A model generated the notes under the pieces. The model had not been told where the DNA came from and ran no database searches. It saw nothing but the letters and a program-made list of their open reading frames with translations. Position numbers and translations under genes: made by a program. DNA of 18,646 nucleotides, taken from the NCBI RefSeq assembly GCF_000611645.1, contig NW_014013559.1, positions 29,448-48,093 on the forward strand. Direction: 5' to 3'. The stretch comes from Monoraphidium neglectum (taxonomy: Eukaryota > Chlorophyta > Chlorophyceae > Sphaeropleales > Selenastraceae). Shown here piece by piece: positions 9,854 through 18,646 of the stretch. Positions within the stretch are counted from its first letter, which is position 1, and the number at the start of each line of letters is the position of its first letter.

Positions 9854-9896
9854 GGAGCTGGATCCCACGACCTTCTACGTACCAGCTGCGCCGCTA
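9854..9896 (-). repeat. tRNA-like fragment, possible SINE remnant
   Basis: Read on the minus strand, 9896-9882 gives TAGCGGCGCAGCTGG, like a tRNA D-arm/box A. After GTACGTAGAAGGTCGT comes GGATCCAGCTCC (9865-9854), like a T-arm/box B with a few mismatches. The anticodon arm that should lie between them is missing and no acceptor stem is evident, so it is not a working tRNA. A decayed tRNA-derived SINE or tRNA pseudogene is the best reading. Confidence 0.35.
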
Positions 9897-10182
9897 GGGG
9901 GCGTTGTTTCACAGTCACCTGCCCCACCCCCACTCAGCCATCCACTCAGCCATCAGCATTGGCGCCCACGGGGTGACCGCTGCGTGGTTGGGGTGGGTTT
10001 GTGGAGGAGAGCAGGGCGGCAGCGTGTGGGAGGATAAATGCGGGCGTGCAAGCAGCGTAGCAGGATTCTGGACGTATGTAAAGGATGAGGGGCGAAAGGG
10101 GATTGGGCTCAGATGGCTTGTGTGGCGATGCTCACTGCCACTGCCCACCAATTCACCAGACCAATAAGCTGGCTGGGCAACA

Positions 10183-10216
10183 GAGAGGTACCTCTCGCAC
10201 CACAGGCGTGGTGCGA
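10183..10216 (+). repeat. Palindrome overlapping a perfect 9-bp hairpin
   Basis: GAGAGGTACCTCTC (10183-10196) is a perfect 14-base palindrome. It overlaps a second inverted repeat, TCGCACCAC (10195-10203) and GTGGTGCGA (10208-10216) with a 4-base AGGC loop. The two structures share two bases and would exclude each other. Function is unknown; it lies about 650 bases upstream of the protease ATG. Confidence 0.6.
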
Positions 10217-10866
10217 AGGGTTGACAGCCCATGGCGTCACTGAGGCTGATTCATGCCACAAGGATCCGGCGACTGTGGTTCAAAATGACAAGGAGACAGA
10301 GCAAACTAAGCAGGGCCCATTCGACCATGTTGTAATGCTAAGGTGTTGCGGCGATGCCTTGCAGCGTTGGATCAGTGTCAACAGTGCCGGAGCACGGGTC
10401 GGTCAGGATGCAATTCCAGTCATCCCCTGATATTTGGCATGAGTAGCAGGGCATGCAGGGACGAACATCCACGTGGATCCCTGAATGTCAGCCAAAACAA
10501 TGTGCAGAAAACGTTGACATGCTCAACATGCCGCTGTTGCCCATTCAGGTGCCTCGCAAGGCCAGCATGGATGCACCAGGAAGTCTGGCGCGTTCGTGAT
10601 GTGGCCCCTTGCACCCTTTGTGCTGTAAAACAAGCAAGGATTCACACGCTCTCGGAACCATCACTTTGTACCAGCAGTGTGGCTCGAGCGGCTCTTGACC
10701 GCTCCTTGACCGATTTTTGCTATGGCCCTGCTTCCAAGCTTTGGGTCTCGCATTCAAAGCTGTGACCTCTCGCGCAATTGATTACACTGCGTGCATCAGA
10801 ACGAGGCGCGTGAGCAAACTCAAAACAGGCTGGAGCACGGCACAACCACAGCCACCGTTGCACGCT

Positions 10867-13800
10867 ATGCAGTCACTGCGGTCTCACACGCTGATGGCAC
10901 GGTGCCATAGATGGCATCTGACAGCAGCGCGCGCAAGCGGTGCTCCAAGGCCGCGGGTGTGCGGAGCCCACCACTCAGAGCGTGGGGGGGCTGAGCAGCA
11001 TGCGGCGAGCCAAGCAAACGAGCTATTGGATGTGATAGAATCAACCAGCCGCGCCAACTCGAACAGCACATCCTCGTTCAGCGGTCGCAGCGTGCACGAC
11101 GCAGCGCGCGGCGCAGCAGCGCAACCGCACCAGCATGCCGAGCTCCAGCAGCGGGACCCGCAGCCGCCACTGCGGCGGCGGGATTCGCCGACAGGCACCA
11201 GGCTGCTGGCGCTCGCGGCGGCTGCGGGCGGCGTGATGGGGTCCGGCTTTGGCGTTGAGGGCCCGTGGTCAGTTGTGGAGGCGCTGGGTGTACTGGCGGC
11301 GATCATTACAATCCACGAGTGCGGCCACTTCCTGGCGGCGCGGCTGCAGGGCATCCACGTCACCGAATTTTCGATTGGGTTCGGGCCGGCTCTCTTCAAG
11401 CGCAAGGTGCGCGCGCGGCATGGTGCGGCGGCCCTGCCCCTGCAAGCTTGCAGCGCCTGCAGGACACCCGAGCCCGCTTCGCACGCGCGTCCCCTCCGCC
11501 ACGCCGCTGGCGGGGCGCTTGCTCAACCCATCCATGCGGCTGCGGGATGCGAAAATTCGCAGTTTGAGGGCGGGTCCGTCGAGTACTGCCTGCGCGCGGT
11601 GCCCCTGGGCGGCTACGTGGCCTTCCCCGATGACAACCCAGAGAGCGGCTTCAAGGCGGACGATCCTGGTGGGTTGAATGATGAGGGCGGCTTGATTTCG
11701 AGCCCATGCATGCTGCACCTCGACAGCAGTGCGCCCGCGCGCAACCAGCGGCTGTCGTGGGCCGGTATCACCCGCAGCTGCGCCGCCAGGGTCTTGCCTG
11801 TTTGATTCACGTCCGCTCAAGCGCCGTCTGCTGCATCCCGGCTGGCGACGAGCTTCATGGGGAGGGGCGGGGCAGCTGCTGGGCAGCTGCAGCCGCAAGG
11901 CAGGCGGCTGGTCTGCGCCCCCACCCTCAGCCCGGTCGCGCGCGGCACAGCCACCCACATTTTCACCCCACGGCACGCGCGCAACGCAGACCTGCTGAAC
12001 AACCGCCCCCTTGGGCAGCGCGCGGTCGTCATCAGCGCGGGCGTCATCGCAAACATCATATTCGCGTTCGCCGTGCTCTTCGCCCAGGTCAGGCCGCGCG
12101 GGGGCGAGGGGGACAGGGCAGGCCGCGCGGGGGCGAGGGGGACAGCAAGGGGGAACGGATTTGCAGTGTACGGTTGGTTCACCCTCCAAATCCAGCCCGC
12201 TGGTGGCAAGCCTCCCAAATGTGGCCTCCCACTGGTCGCCGGGCCCTGCCTGCCGCCTGGCGGCGTATCTGGTCCCATCTGTGACGGCTCAACCGCACCA
12301 CCCTGGCCCCCGCCCCCTCGCCCAGATCAGCACAGTGGGCAAGGCCGAGAGCGCGTACCTGCCAGGGGTGCGCGTGCCGGACGTGACGCCGGGCGGCGTG
12401 GCGGAGCGCGCGGGGGTGCGCGCAGGGGACGTGCTGCTGCGGGTGGGCGACTACACTGTCCAGGCGGCGCCCGACCAGGTGGGCGAGAGGGCCAGGCGCC
12501 TCTGGGTCGGTGGTGGTGTTGGTTGTGCGCTGTGCGGGGTGCTGGCTGGCACCGTGGTCCGAACGGGTGTGCCGCGTTGTCTTGCAGTGGCGGAATGCAA
12601 GTGGCTTGCGTGATTGCGGGGTGCGTCGGGGGAGGTCCTTATGCGGTCACGCAACACCCGTGCACGCGCAAACACATTAGCACACACCTCAGCGTACGCA
12701 CGCCCGCGCTACCTTGGGCATGCACACCAACATGCGCACGCATGCGCACCAAAACACGCACGCAAATGCACACTTGCTACCCCCCATCAGGTGGCCGCGG
12801 TGGTGACCGCCATCAAGTCGCACCCCAACGAGCAGCTCGAACTGCTGGTGCAGCGCAGCGACCGCTCCCAGGTGTCCCTGCCCGTCGTGCCCATCCCTGC
12901 GCGCGACGGCAAGGGCGCCATTGGGATCAGCCTCTACACCAACAGCTACATTAAGCACACCAAGCCTGACAGCCTGCAGGGCATGTAAGCATGGGCGCGC
13001 GGGCCCTGGGAGCCGCAGGAGCGGCTGGAGTCGCGCGGCTGCAGCTGCTGCTGCTTTCAAACATGGCTGACAGCGTGGAGGGGGGCGTCATGGGTCCAGA
13101 CGTGCACTCTGCAAAACTCTGGTCTGTGGCAGCCTCTGTTCGCGCTTGCGATCTGGGCTCCTTCACCCCATTGCGACGTCGCCCGCCCCCCTCATGGTGT
13201 TTCTTGGGGAGCCGCGGCCCGTGCCTGCGGCGTGCATCCCGCACCCCCACTGCCCTGCACGCTCCCTTTGAGCCTCCTACCATTCCGCCACCCCGCTCTC
13301 CCCGCAGCCTGGCCGTCACTACCTCCGAGTTCACGCGCATCTCAGGCGTTGTGCTGGGCGGCCTCAAGTCAATCTTCACAAACTTTGCCGGCGTCGCGGA
13401 CCAGCTCAGCGGCCCTGTGGCCATCGTGGCGAAGGGGTCCGAGATCGCGCGCACAGACTCTGCAGGTGGCGGGGGCAGGCGGGCTGCCAGCTGGGAGCAC
13501 GCTCAGGGGGCGCGCGGGGGGGCTGGGGCGTCAGGATCGTCCCTTTGTGCGCATGTGCGTGCTTTGCGGGTGTGCATCCTTGCTCGCTTGGACGGCAAGC
13601 GCCTCCCCACTCTCAGCCGTTGTTTTCACGCGCGCTGCAGTCCCCCCTTCTCAGTCACACCCCACTGGCCCCTCCTACGTTCCACCTAACAATGAACCCC
13701 CCTCCACCCCGCGCAACACCCTCCCCCACACCCGTCACCAGGCCTATTCCAGTTCTGCGCCATCGTGAACATCAACCTGGCCGCGGTCAACCTGCTCCCC

Positions 13801-13968
13801 CTGCCTGCCCTCGACGGCGGCTACCTCCTGCTGCTCGCGGTCGAGGCGGCCCGCGGCGGCAAGCGGCTGCCGCAGTCGCTGGAGCAGGGGGTCATGGCCA
13901 GCGGCCTGCTGCTCATGATGTTCTTGGGGGTGGGGCTCGTCATCCGCGACACGATGAACCTGCTGTGA
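10867..13968 (+). CDS. Plastid RseP-type site-2 metalloprotease (7 exons, 491 aa)
   Basis: Exons: 10867-11406, 11563-11668, 11990-12087, 12326-12478, 12791-12984, 13308-13465, 13742-13968. Phases agree and sum to 492 codons with stop. Site-2 proteases cut within membranes. The sequence follows the plant family of Arabidopsis At2g32480 (ARASP), which acts in the chloroplast inner envelope. Residues 1-100 are rich in Arg/Ala/Ser with few acids near the start, like a transit peptide. Zinc motif HECGH is at 150-154, in IITIHECGHFLAARLQGIHV. SVEYCLRAVPLGGYVAFPDD is the conserved membrane-reentrant/beta segment and VVISAGVIANIIFAF is the next TM helix. A PDZ domain spans about 249-360 (GGVAERAGVRAGDVLLRVGD). 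GPVAIVAKGSEIA and NLLPLPALDGG (433-443) supply the second metal ligand, Asp441. A last TM helix closes the protein. All catalytic residues are present. The start is the first ATG in the open frame; the frame is open further upstream without an ATG. Gene neighbours give no functional hint. Confidence 0.93.
12088..12145 (+). repeat. 29-bp tandem duplication starting at a splice donor (protease intron 3)
   Basis: Positions 12088-12116 and 12117-12145 are tandem copies differing by one base. The first copy begins exactly at the intron donor (GTCAGG); the second has GGCAGG, so the duplicate donor is lost. Confidence 0.85.
12652..12780 (+). repeat. AC/GCAC-rich low-complexity tract in protease intron 4
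   Basis: Interrupted CACGCA/ACACGC repeats fill the 3' half of intron 12479-12790 up to the branch/acceptor region. It is simple sequence, not coding. Confidence 0.7.
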
Positions 13969-14106
13969 GGGGGCCGCCCCGCCGCTTTGTGGTGCGGCCG
14001 CGGGCCGGCGGCGCCCGTGCGGCGCGTCGTTGACTGCAGCTCGGGCAGGCTATACCTTTGCAGGGCGCACACCCTGCGGCGGCCTGCTTTTTCAACACCT
14101 TGCATG

Positions 14107-14136
14107 CGTGCGTGTGTGTGTGTGTGTGTGTGTGTG
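14107..14136 (+). repeat. TG microsatellite in the protease 3' UTR
   Basis: An almost pure run of GTGTG lies between the protease stop (13968) and the polyadenylation signal at 14459. Confidence 0.9.
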
Positions 14137-14458
14137 GCGCTGGACCGCGGTTTGGGGGCTGTATGAGAGCGTAGGGAGTGGCGCGTCACTGACTGGTGTC
14201 AGGGGTAAGCTTGTACATTCCTGTGTTTTCGCTTGTACGATTGTGTGGCGCCGAGCGTTCTTGCCATTGTATATCTTTCGCCGTGTTTGCTGAGAGGACA
14301 GCCAAGGGATTTGCAACGCAAGCTTCCAACTGCGAGCGCAGCAAGGAGCTTTTGGCACAGTCGCCCGCATGCGCATGTCAGCGCGAGCGCCACGCCGCCC
14401 GCCAGGAGGCTAATTAACAGGCTCGTGCCTGCGAGCTCACTGGAACGCATTCTTCGAT

Positions 14459-14463
14459 TGTAA
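14459..14463 (+). terminator. Polyadenylation signal TGTAA (protease gene)
   Basis: First TGTAA after the stop at 13968, implying a 3' UTR of roughly 500 bases, which is common in green algae. Confidence 0.6.
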
Positions 14464-14658
14464 ACACTGTGTTGCACAGCAGGATCGCAATCACAATAAC
14501 AGGACGTCAAGTGCAGGGGTGTCGACGCAATGCAGCCATCAGCAGACTCAAGCATCCAGGCTGATCTAGCTGCTGCCCAGGCCCCTGCCGCACCCTCAGC
14601 AACCGCAGATGATCAGTCGGGCTTTCCATCCCTGCCTTGGTAGACAGGTCCCAGAACA

Positions 14659-15091
14659 ATGTTTGAGAAGCTCGGCTGCAAAATCAGCCGAGCCGGAGGG
14701 CACCTCAAAACAACAAAGCCAGCGACCCCAAGTAGCGTCAGGGCGGACTTGGCAAATGGTGAGTGGGGCCCAGAGTGGGCGACGGCGGCAGGGCGCGACG
14801 GGCAGCGGGCGGTGAGGATCCAAGGGGCGAGCGGCTGTCAGCATGCTAGCGCCCTGCACACTAAAGTAATTGCATAGCAATATTTTCACACAAGATGTTG
14901 TGCCTGCTGGCATCAGCCCAGTGGTTCAGTGCAGTGGGGCGGGTGCTCGCCGAAAGGTCGTTATTCAGACCAGGCTGTGGCAGTCATACACTGAGAAATC
15001 TAGGCTTTTATTTAAACCAGTGAGATTCGCGGACCACGACGACACCAAAGCGAGAGCCAGAGGTGGGCCTTCCAGTCAGCTGCTGTACTGA
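14659..15091 (+). CDS. Weak candidate for a small two-exon gene (98 aa), unrecognised
   Basis: The ATG at 14659 opens a frame (MFEKLGCKISRAGGHLKTT) that reaches a very good donor, AATG|GTGAGT, with the exon ending at 14758. An acceptor TTTTCACACAAG (14894) joins it in phase to a frame running to a stop at 15091 and containing a basic stretch (QTRLWQSYTEKSRLLFKPVR). Upstream, an ATG at 14530 starts a 37-codon frame in the same register, ended by TAG at 14641; if the transcript is real this would be an upstream ORF. No domain is recognised and no TGTAA follows before the next gene. It could also be untranslated 5' sequence of the coiled-coil gene at 15444, or nothing. Confidence 0.2.
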
Positions 15092-15443
15092 GCGCAAGAA
15101 ACCCCATTCAAGCGCGATGCCCCAAACGCTCCGATTACACGACCAGACACGTGCAAGACTCCATTGACATACACTCATCTGCCGCGCACACATCCGCCAG
15201 AGACGATCTGACGCTGTCAGGCTGTCCCTAGCCAGCAAAGGTATGTCGGAAGGGCGGATGATGTACGATTGCTACCTTCGCGTTCAGCTTGGCCTCTGAG
15301 ACTCCAGTTTTCGGCTGGTGCTGTCGCATGCACATGCTGACCGGGCGCTCGCCCACCCGCCGACCCCTACTGCGCTGCTCCTGAACAGCTCAGCATTCAG
15401 GCTCTTGCATCCACCATTGCAGCGTTGCGATAAATCACATCAA

Positions 15444-16744
15444 ATGGAGCAGCTTAAGCAACTGGTAGCAGCGCAGGCGGTGCGCAACAAGCACCTGCCC
15501 AAGGAGGCCACACACAAGGGTCAGTCGGCTGCGCGCCTCTGGACTAAGCATGCGCGTAGCCCCGCATGCTCGCAAGGCACCACCTGGGGCAAGATCCTCC
15601 AGGATTATGGGAGGCTCGCGTGCGCAAGCGTCGTACGTGTAACCACTGTGTCGGCTTGGGCACGCGCTGCTGAGCTTTCTCACCCCTGCTGCGCCGACTG
15701 GCATATCGCGTGCCGCCTCCTCCAATACATGTACACCCCTGTTCGCAGACAAGCTGGAGCAGACCAAGCTGGCGGAGCGCGCTCAGAAGGAGGCGGCCAA
15801 AGCGGAGCGCGAGAAGCACAAGGTGGAAAAGGAGGAGGTGCGCGGGTGGGGGTCGGGGCGATCTGCCGAGAGCGATCTTTGCGCGGCTGGCGTGGCGGGC
15901 GGCTGGTTGAATGGGTACCGCCTCAGGGGGCGATGCCATGCACTCATGTGATATAACGCCGGCTGCATGCTCGGCATAAGTGGGACAGGGTGGCGATTGG
16001 TGGAGCCGGGCGCCAGCAGAAGTGTTCGGGTCAGAGTTGTGGTGGGTGCCCCGGGCAAACGCTCGTCCCCCATGAATCGTCTCCCGCCCAGCTTGGCCTC
16101 GCTTTGCACCCCTCCAGGAGCGACTGGCCAAGGCCGCCGCTGAGCGCATCGACCGTGCCTACTTCCACCCCGACTCCAAGCGCACCCAGAAGGACGAGAG
16201 GGTGAAACCCCCGCACGGACCCCCTCCCCCCTGCGCACTGCAGTGCTGCGTCGGCGCTGCCATCGGGCTGTGGGGGACCCAGTGCTGATGTTTCTTCAGG
16301 CCCCCTAATGCTCGAACGCTCTGCGTCTCTGCATGCCTTGAACCGGCTCGCACTCTTTAAGACAACATCGTCTTGCCCCGGCCGTCGCCGTCGTGGACCG
16401 CTCATTGTTGATGTCGCTGTGCAGAAGCACCGCGACAAGGAGGCCCATGAGGCGACGGGGGATTACTGCGAGCACGGCGTCTGGCGTTGCAGGTGGGTGG
16501 CCTCTTCGGCCGCGGGGGCGGCCGGCGGTTGACGACCAGCTGAGCCGCTCAGGTTTGCGGCCGGCAGCTGGCACCATGCCTTGCACGCATTGCCACAGAG
16601 CTACTTTGCGGGATTCCGCACGCAGTTTGCGGATCACTTGATTACATGCTGTACAAATGGTTGAGCATGTGTGTGCTGTGGGTGCTCATGCTTTGTCTTC
16701 TTGCCCTCCCCAGGATTTGCCACCCCGTCACCAAGCACAAGTGA
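15444..16744 (+). CDS. Small coiled-coil protein with C-terminal Cys/His cluster (5 exons, 115 aa)
   Basis: Exons: 15444-15519, 15749-15837, 16118-16201, 16425-16492, 16714-16744. The phases agree and give 116 codons with stop. Donors are GTCAGT, GTGCGC, GTGAAA and GTGGGT; all acceptors are CAG after pyrimidines. Residues 1-95 are highly charged and Ala/Lys/Glu/Arg-rich (for example LAERAQKEAAKAEREKHKV), predicted as one long helix or coiled coil. A conserved-looking segment AYFHPDSKRTQKDE follows. The tail, DYCEHGVWRCRICHPVTKHK, carries Cys98, His100, Cys105, Cys108 and His109, spaced as a possible single zinc site (C-x-H-G-x3-C-x2-C). I do not recognise the family; a nucleic-acid or complex-assembly role is only a guess. 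The ATG at 15444 is preceded closely by an in-frame TAA, so it is the natural start unless an upstream exon splices in at the CAG ending at 15420. Confidence 0.74.
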
Positions 16745-16945
16745 TGATCTTCGACGACAGCGGTGGCGACAGTTTTGAAGGAGTCGTCAGCAGCATCTTT
16801 TGTACAGGCGCAGGAAGACGGACGAAGTAGCGCGTTTGCGCGTGCATCCTTGTACTGTACCATGTTCAACAGGCTTTTTGCGGGCGTTGGGCAGCTTGTC
16901 GGCTGTGCCAGGCCAGTGCCTCGAGGCGTCCACAAGCATAACCTA

Positions 16946-16950
16946 TGTAA
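16946..16950 (+). terminator. Polyadenylation signal TGTAA (coiled-coil protein gene)
   Basis: First TGTAA after the stop at 16744, about 200 bases downstream and about 245 bases before the next start codon. Confidence 0.6.
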
Positions 16951-17194
16951 CACTCATGTACTTTCGCAAGTGCTTCACCACGGCGGATCAGAGTGTTTCT
17001 CAAGGGCGGCTCATGCGTCAATCGTCCTGCCTGTCCTGCCCCTGAGGGGATTTGGATGGTTGGAGGCCCCTTCAGTTCCTGCAACCTCCATCACCCGTGT
17101 CCGTCGAGGTAGAGCCATCGTACCGAAAACTTTATCACGCGTCATTTAGCTATCACACCGCCTTGGCGGTGCTTTGTGCGTGCAGCGAGGCAAG

Positions 17195-18646
17195 ATGAAC
17201 TCGGACGCCGACCGTGTCCCGATCACGGTGGTCACGGGATTTTTGGGAGCTGGCAAAACCACTCTGATCAACTACATTCTCAAAGGTGCGCCCTTCGGCG
17301 AGATCACTTGGAACCCGCCAAGCAATGGACGCGTATGGGACAGGGCATTGGTCGGATGTATTATTGGGACACCGAAATATTCATTGCGCCTGGTGGCTTC
17401 CAAACCAGCGAGGCGGCTGGCAGGGACGGCACCATTGCGCTGCACGCTGTGGTGCTCTGCACACGGCACACCCCATTCCGCACGCACGAAACATGCATCA
17501 CCGCAGGCAACCACGGCAAAAAGATTGCAATTATTGAGAATGAATATGGAGAGGTGTGCAGGCGCAAGGATCGTGCGCATGGTGTGGGCAACCGAGACCC
17601 TGGACTGAGCAGCTCAGCAGCAGCACAGTCGCCATGCCCTTGTGCCGTCCGTCGCCGTTCAGGGATGGCACATTTTCATGGTTGTTTGGGCTTGCAGGCT
17701 GGCCGTGAGTTTGGCTCAGTGTGACGCCTGGCGTGCGGCCGATGTTGCAATATTGATGGTATTTGTGCAGGTGGGAATTGACGACGCCCTGGTTCTGGAG
17801 ACCAAGGAGGACATCTACGAGATGAACAACGGCTGCCTCTGCTGCACAGGTAGGGCCAGCGCTACATACTCCAAATTTTTTTTCTCGCTCACAAGCAACG
17901 GCGGCAAAGGCGGCGGCCGTGGCGGCGGCGCAGCAGAGCGCACAGCTGTGTCATTAATCCGGCTGGTGTGCCGCTGTGGCCTGGCCGGCCACAGCGCGCC
18001 ACACATACGCCTTCAACTTGACACTTGGACGCGGAGCATGACGTGATGCGCTGCCCGCCGGCTGCGTCTCTGCGCCTCGCCACCCAGGCGTGCTCGCTCA
18101 CGTGCCTCAGCACGGAAGTGGTGGGATATTCCTCTGCACATTGCATGTTGACGCTCTGCGGGGCAGCCTTCCACAGCCCTTGCTCGCCCCCCGCCCTGCT
18201 CCCCTCTCCTCTCAAAAGTGCGCGGCGACCTGATCCGCATCCTCAACAAGCTGCTTCGGCGCCGCAACAAGTTCGATTACATCATGATTGAGACCACCGG
18301 CCTGGCAAACCCCGCGCCTGTTATCCAGGTGATGAAGCAGCGGCAGCAGGCCCCTGCGCGCTTGCAGCAGTGCTCTTGTGTTTTCCTTTTGGGGGGGGGG
18401 GCAGCTGGCAGCGGCAAGCAGGGCTTCGGCGAGGTGCTCAGGCCGAGCTTGGTGTTGCCTGAGCTACCACAGACTGTTTTAAGAGCACTCAGCAACATGC
18501 GCGTGCACGCATGAGCACTATTAGCTGCACTCTCCTCCCTCTCTCTCTCTTGCTCACACACACACACATGCACATACACACACGTTGCACGCACGGCGCC
18601 ACCCCTCCCCTTCTCTCTCGTCCCGCGCGCCCGCCCCCACCACACC
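17195..18646 (+). CDS. CobW/COG0523 family GTPase, metal chaperone (first 4 exons, 109 aa; truncated by window)
   Basis: Exons: 17195-17285, 17507-17553, 17771-17849, 18219-18328; the next intron (GTGATG donor at 18329) runs to the window end. COG0523 G3E GTPases insert or deliver metals; the eukaryotic ZNG1/CBWD branch hands zinc to methionine aminopeptidase. The order of motifs is diagnostic: Walker A GFLGAGKTT (15-23), IAIIENEYGEVGIDDALV (37-54), metal-binding CxCC in NNGCLCCT (65-72), then IMIETTGLANPAPV (94-107), the G3-type region. The NKxD motif and C-terminal domain must lie beyond the edge. With only nine residues before the G domain there is no obvious targeting peptide, which suggests a cytosolic protein, but an upstream 5' exon cannot be excluded. 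Exon 4 uses an AAG acceptor. The ATG at 17195 is the first in the frame. Confidence 0.93.
18531..18584 (+). repeat. CT then CA microsatellites in the last intron
   Basis: A CCTCTCTCT run passes into an interrupted CACACA run within the intron that begins at 18329. Simple sequence. Confidence 0.88.

Larger units (their letters stand above)
8912..10866. other. Long intergenic region, gene-poor
   Basis: Nearly 2 kb separates two divergent genes. It should hold both promoters. Several open frames of 60-160 codons occur, but none has a recognisable domain or consistent splice partners. A stretch at about 9145-9260 (+) has coding-like composition but begins without an ATG. The tRNA-like fragment and hairpin listed separately are the only structured elements I can point to. 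Confidence 0.4.

Noticed and set aside
11269..12189. 306-codon minus-strand frame
   Set aside because: It is antisense to protease exons 1-3, which carry the HECGH and VVISAGVIAN motifs.

Overview
This is a nuclear genome window from a GC-rich green alga, most likely a chlorophyte of the trebouxiophyte or Chlamydomonas kind. The coding regions are cut by many short introns (roughly 60-480 nt) with donors close to CAG|GTGCGC or GTGAGT and C-AG acceptors. Four of the six gene models (the three complete + strand genes and the methyltransferase) are followed by the pentamer TGTAA, the usual chlorophyte polyadenylation signal. Two genes have clear plant or algal family signatures: a plastid site-2 protease and a COG0523 GTPase. 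Introns and UTRs carry TG/CA and GCGGCA microsatellites. I see no prokaryotic operon, CRISPR array or intact transposon. All gene models were spliced by eye from open frames, splice signals and family knowledge; no search was run.

Layout. (1) 1-488, minus strand: first two exons of an unrecognised secreted protein that runs off the left edge. (2) 489-1283: divergent intergenic region. (3) 1284-6301, plus: a 12-exon, 822-residue anoctamin/TMEM16-like membrane protein, followed by a long hexanucleotide repeat in its 3' UTR. (4) 6612-8008: no gene I can support. (5) 8089-8911, minus: a two-exon SAM-methyltransferase-like protein. (6) 8912-10866: long gene-poor stretch with a tRNA-like (SINE-like) fragment and a hairpin. 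(7) 10867-13968, plus: a seven-exon, 491-residue plastid RseP-type intramembrane metalloprotease with a complete catalytic set. (8) 14464-15443: intergenic, with one weak small-gene candidate. (9) 15444-16744, plus: a five-exon, 115-residue coiled-coil protein ending in a Cys/His cluster. (10) 17195-18646, plus: the first four exons of a CobW/ZNG-type metallochaperone GTPase, cut by the right edge.

The genes do not form an evident pathway; they look like ordinary neighbours on an algal chromosome. The observations most worth following are the anoctamin's apparently degraded calcium site, its likely GC-AG intron and its large low-complexity loops; the small Cys/His-cluster protein; and the tRNA-like fragment. 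I do not find a convincing new multi-gene system here.
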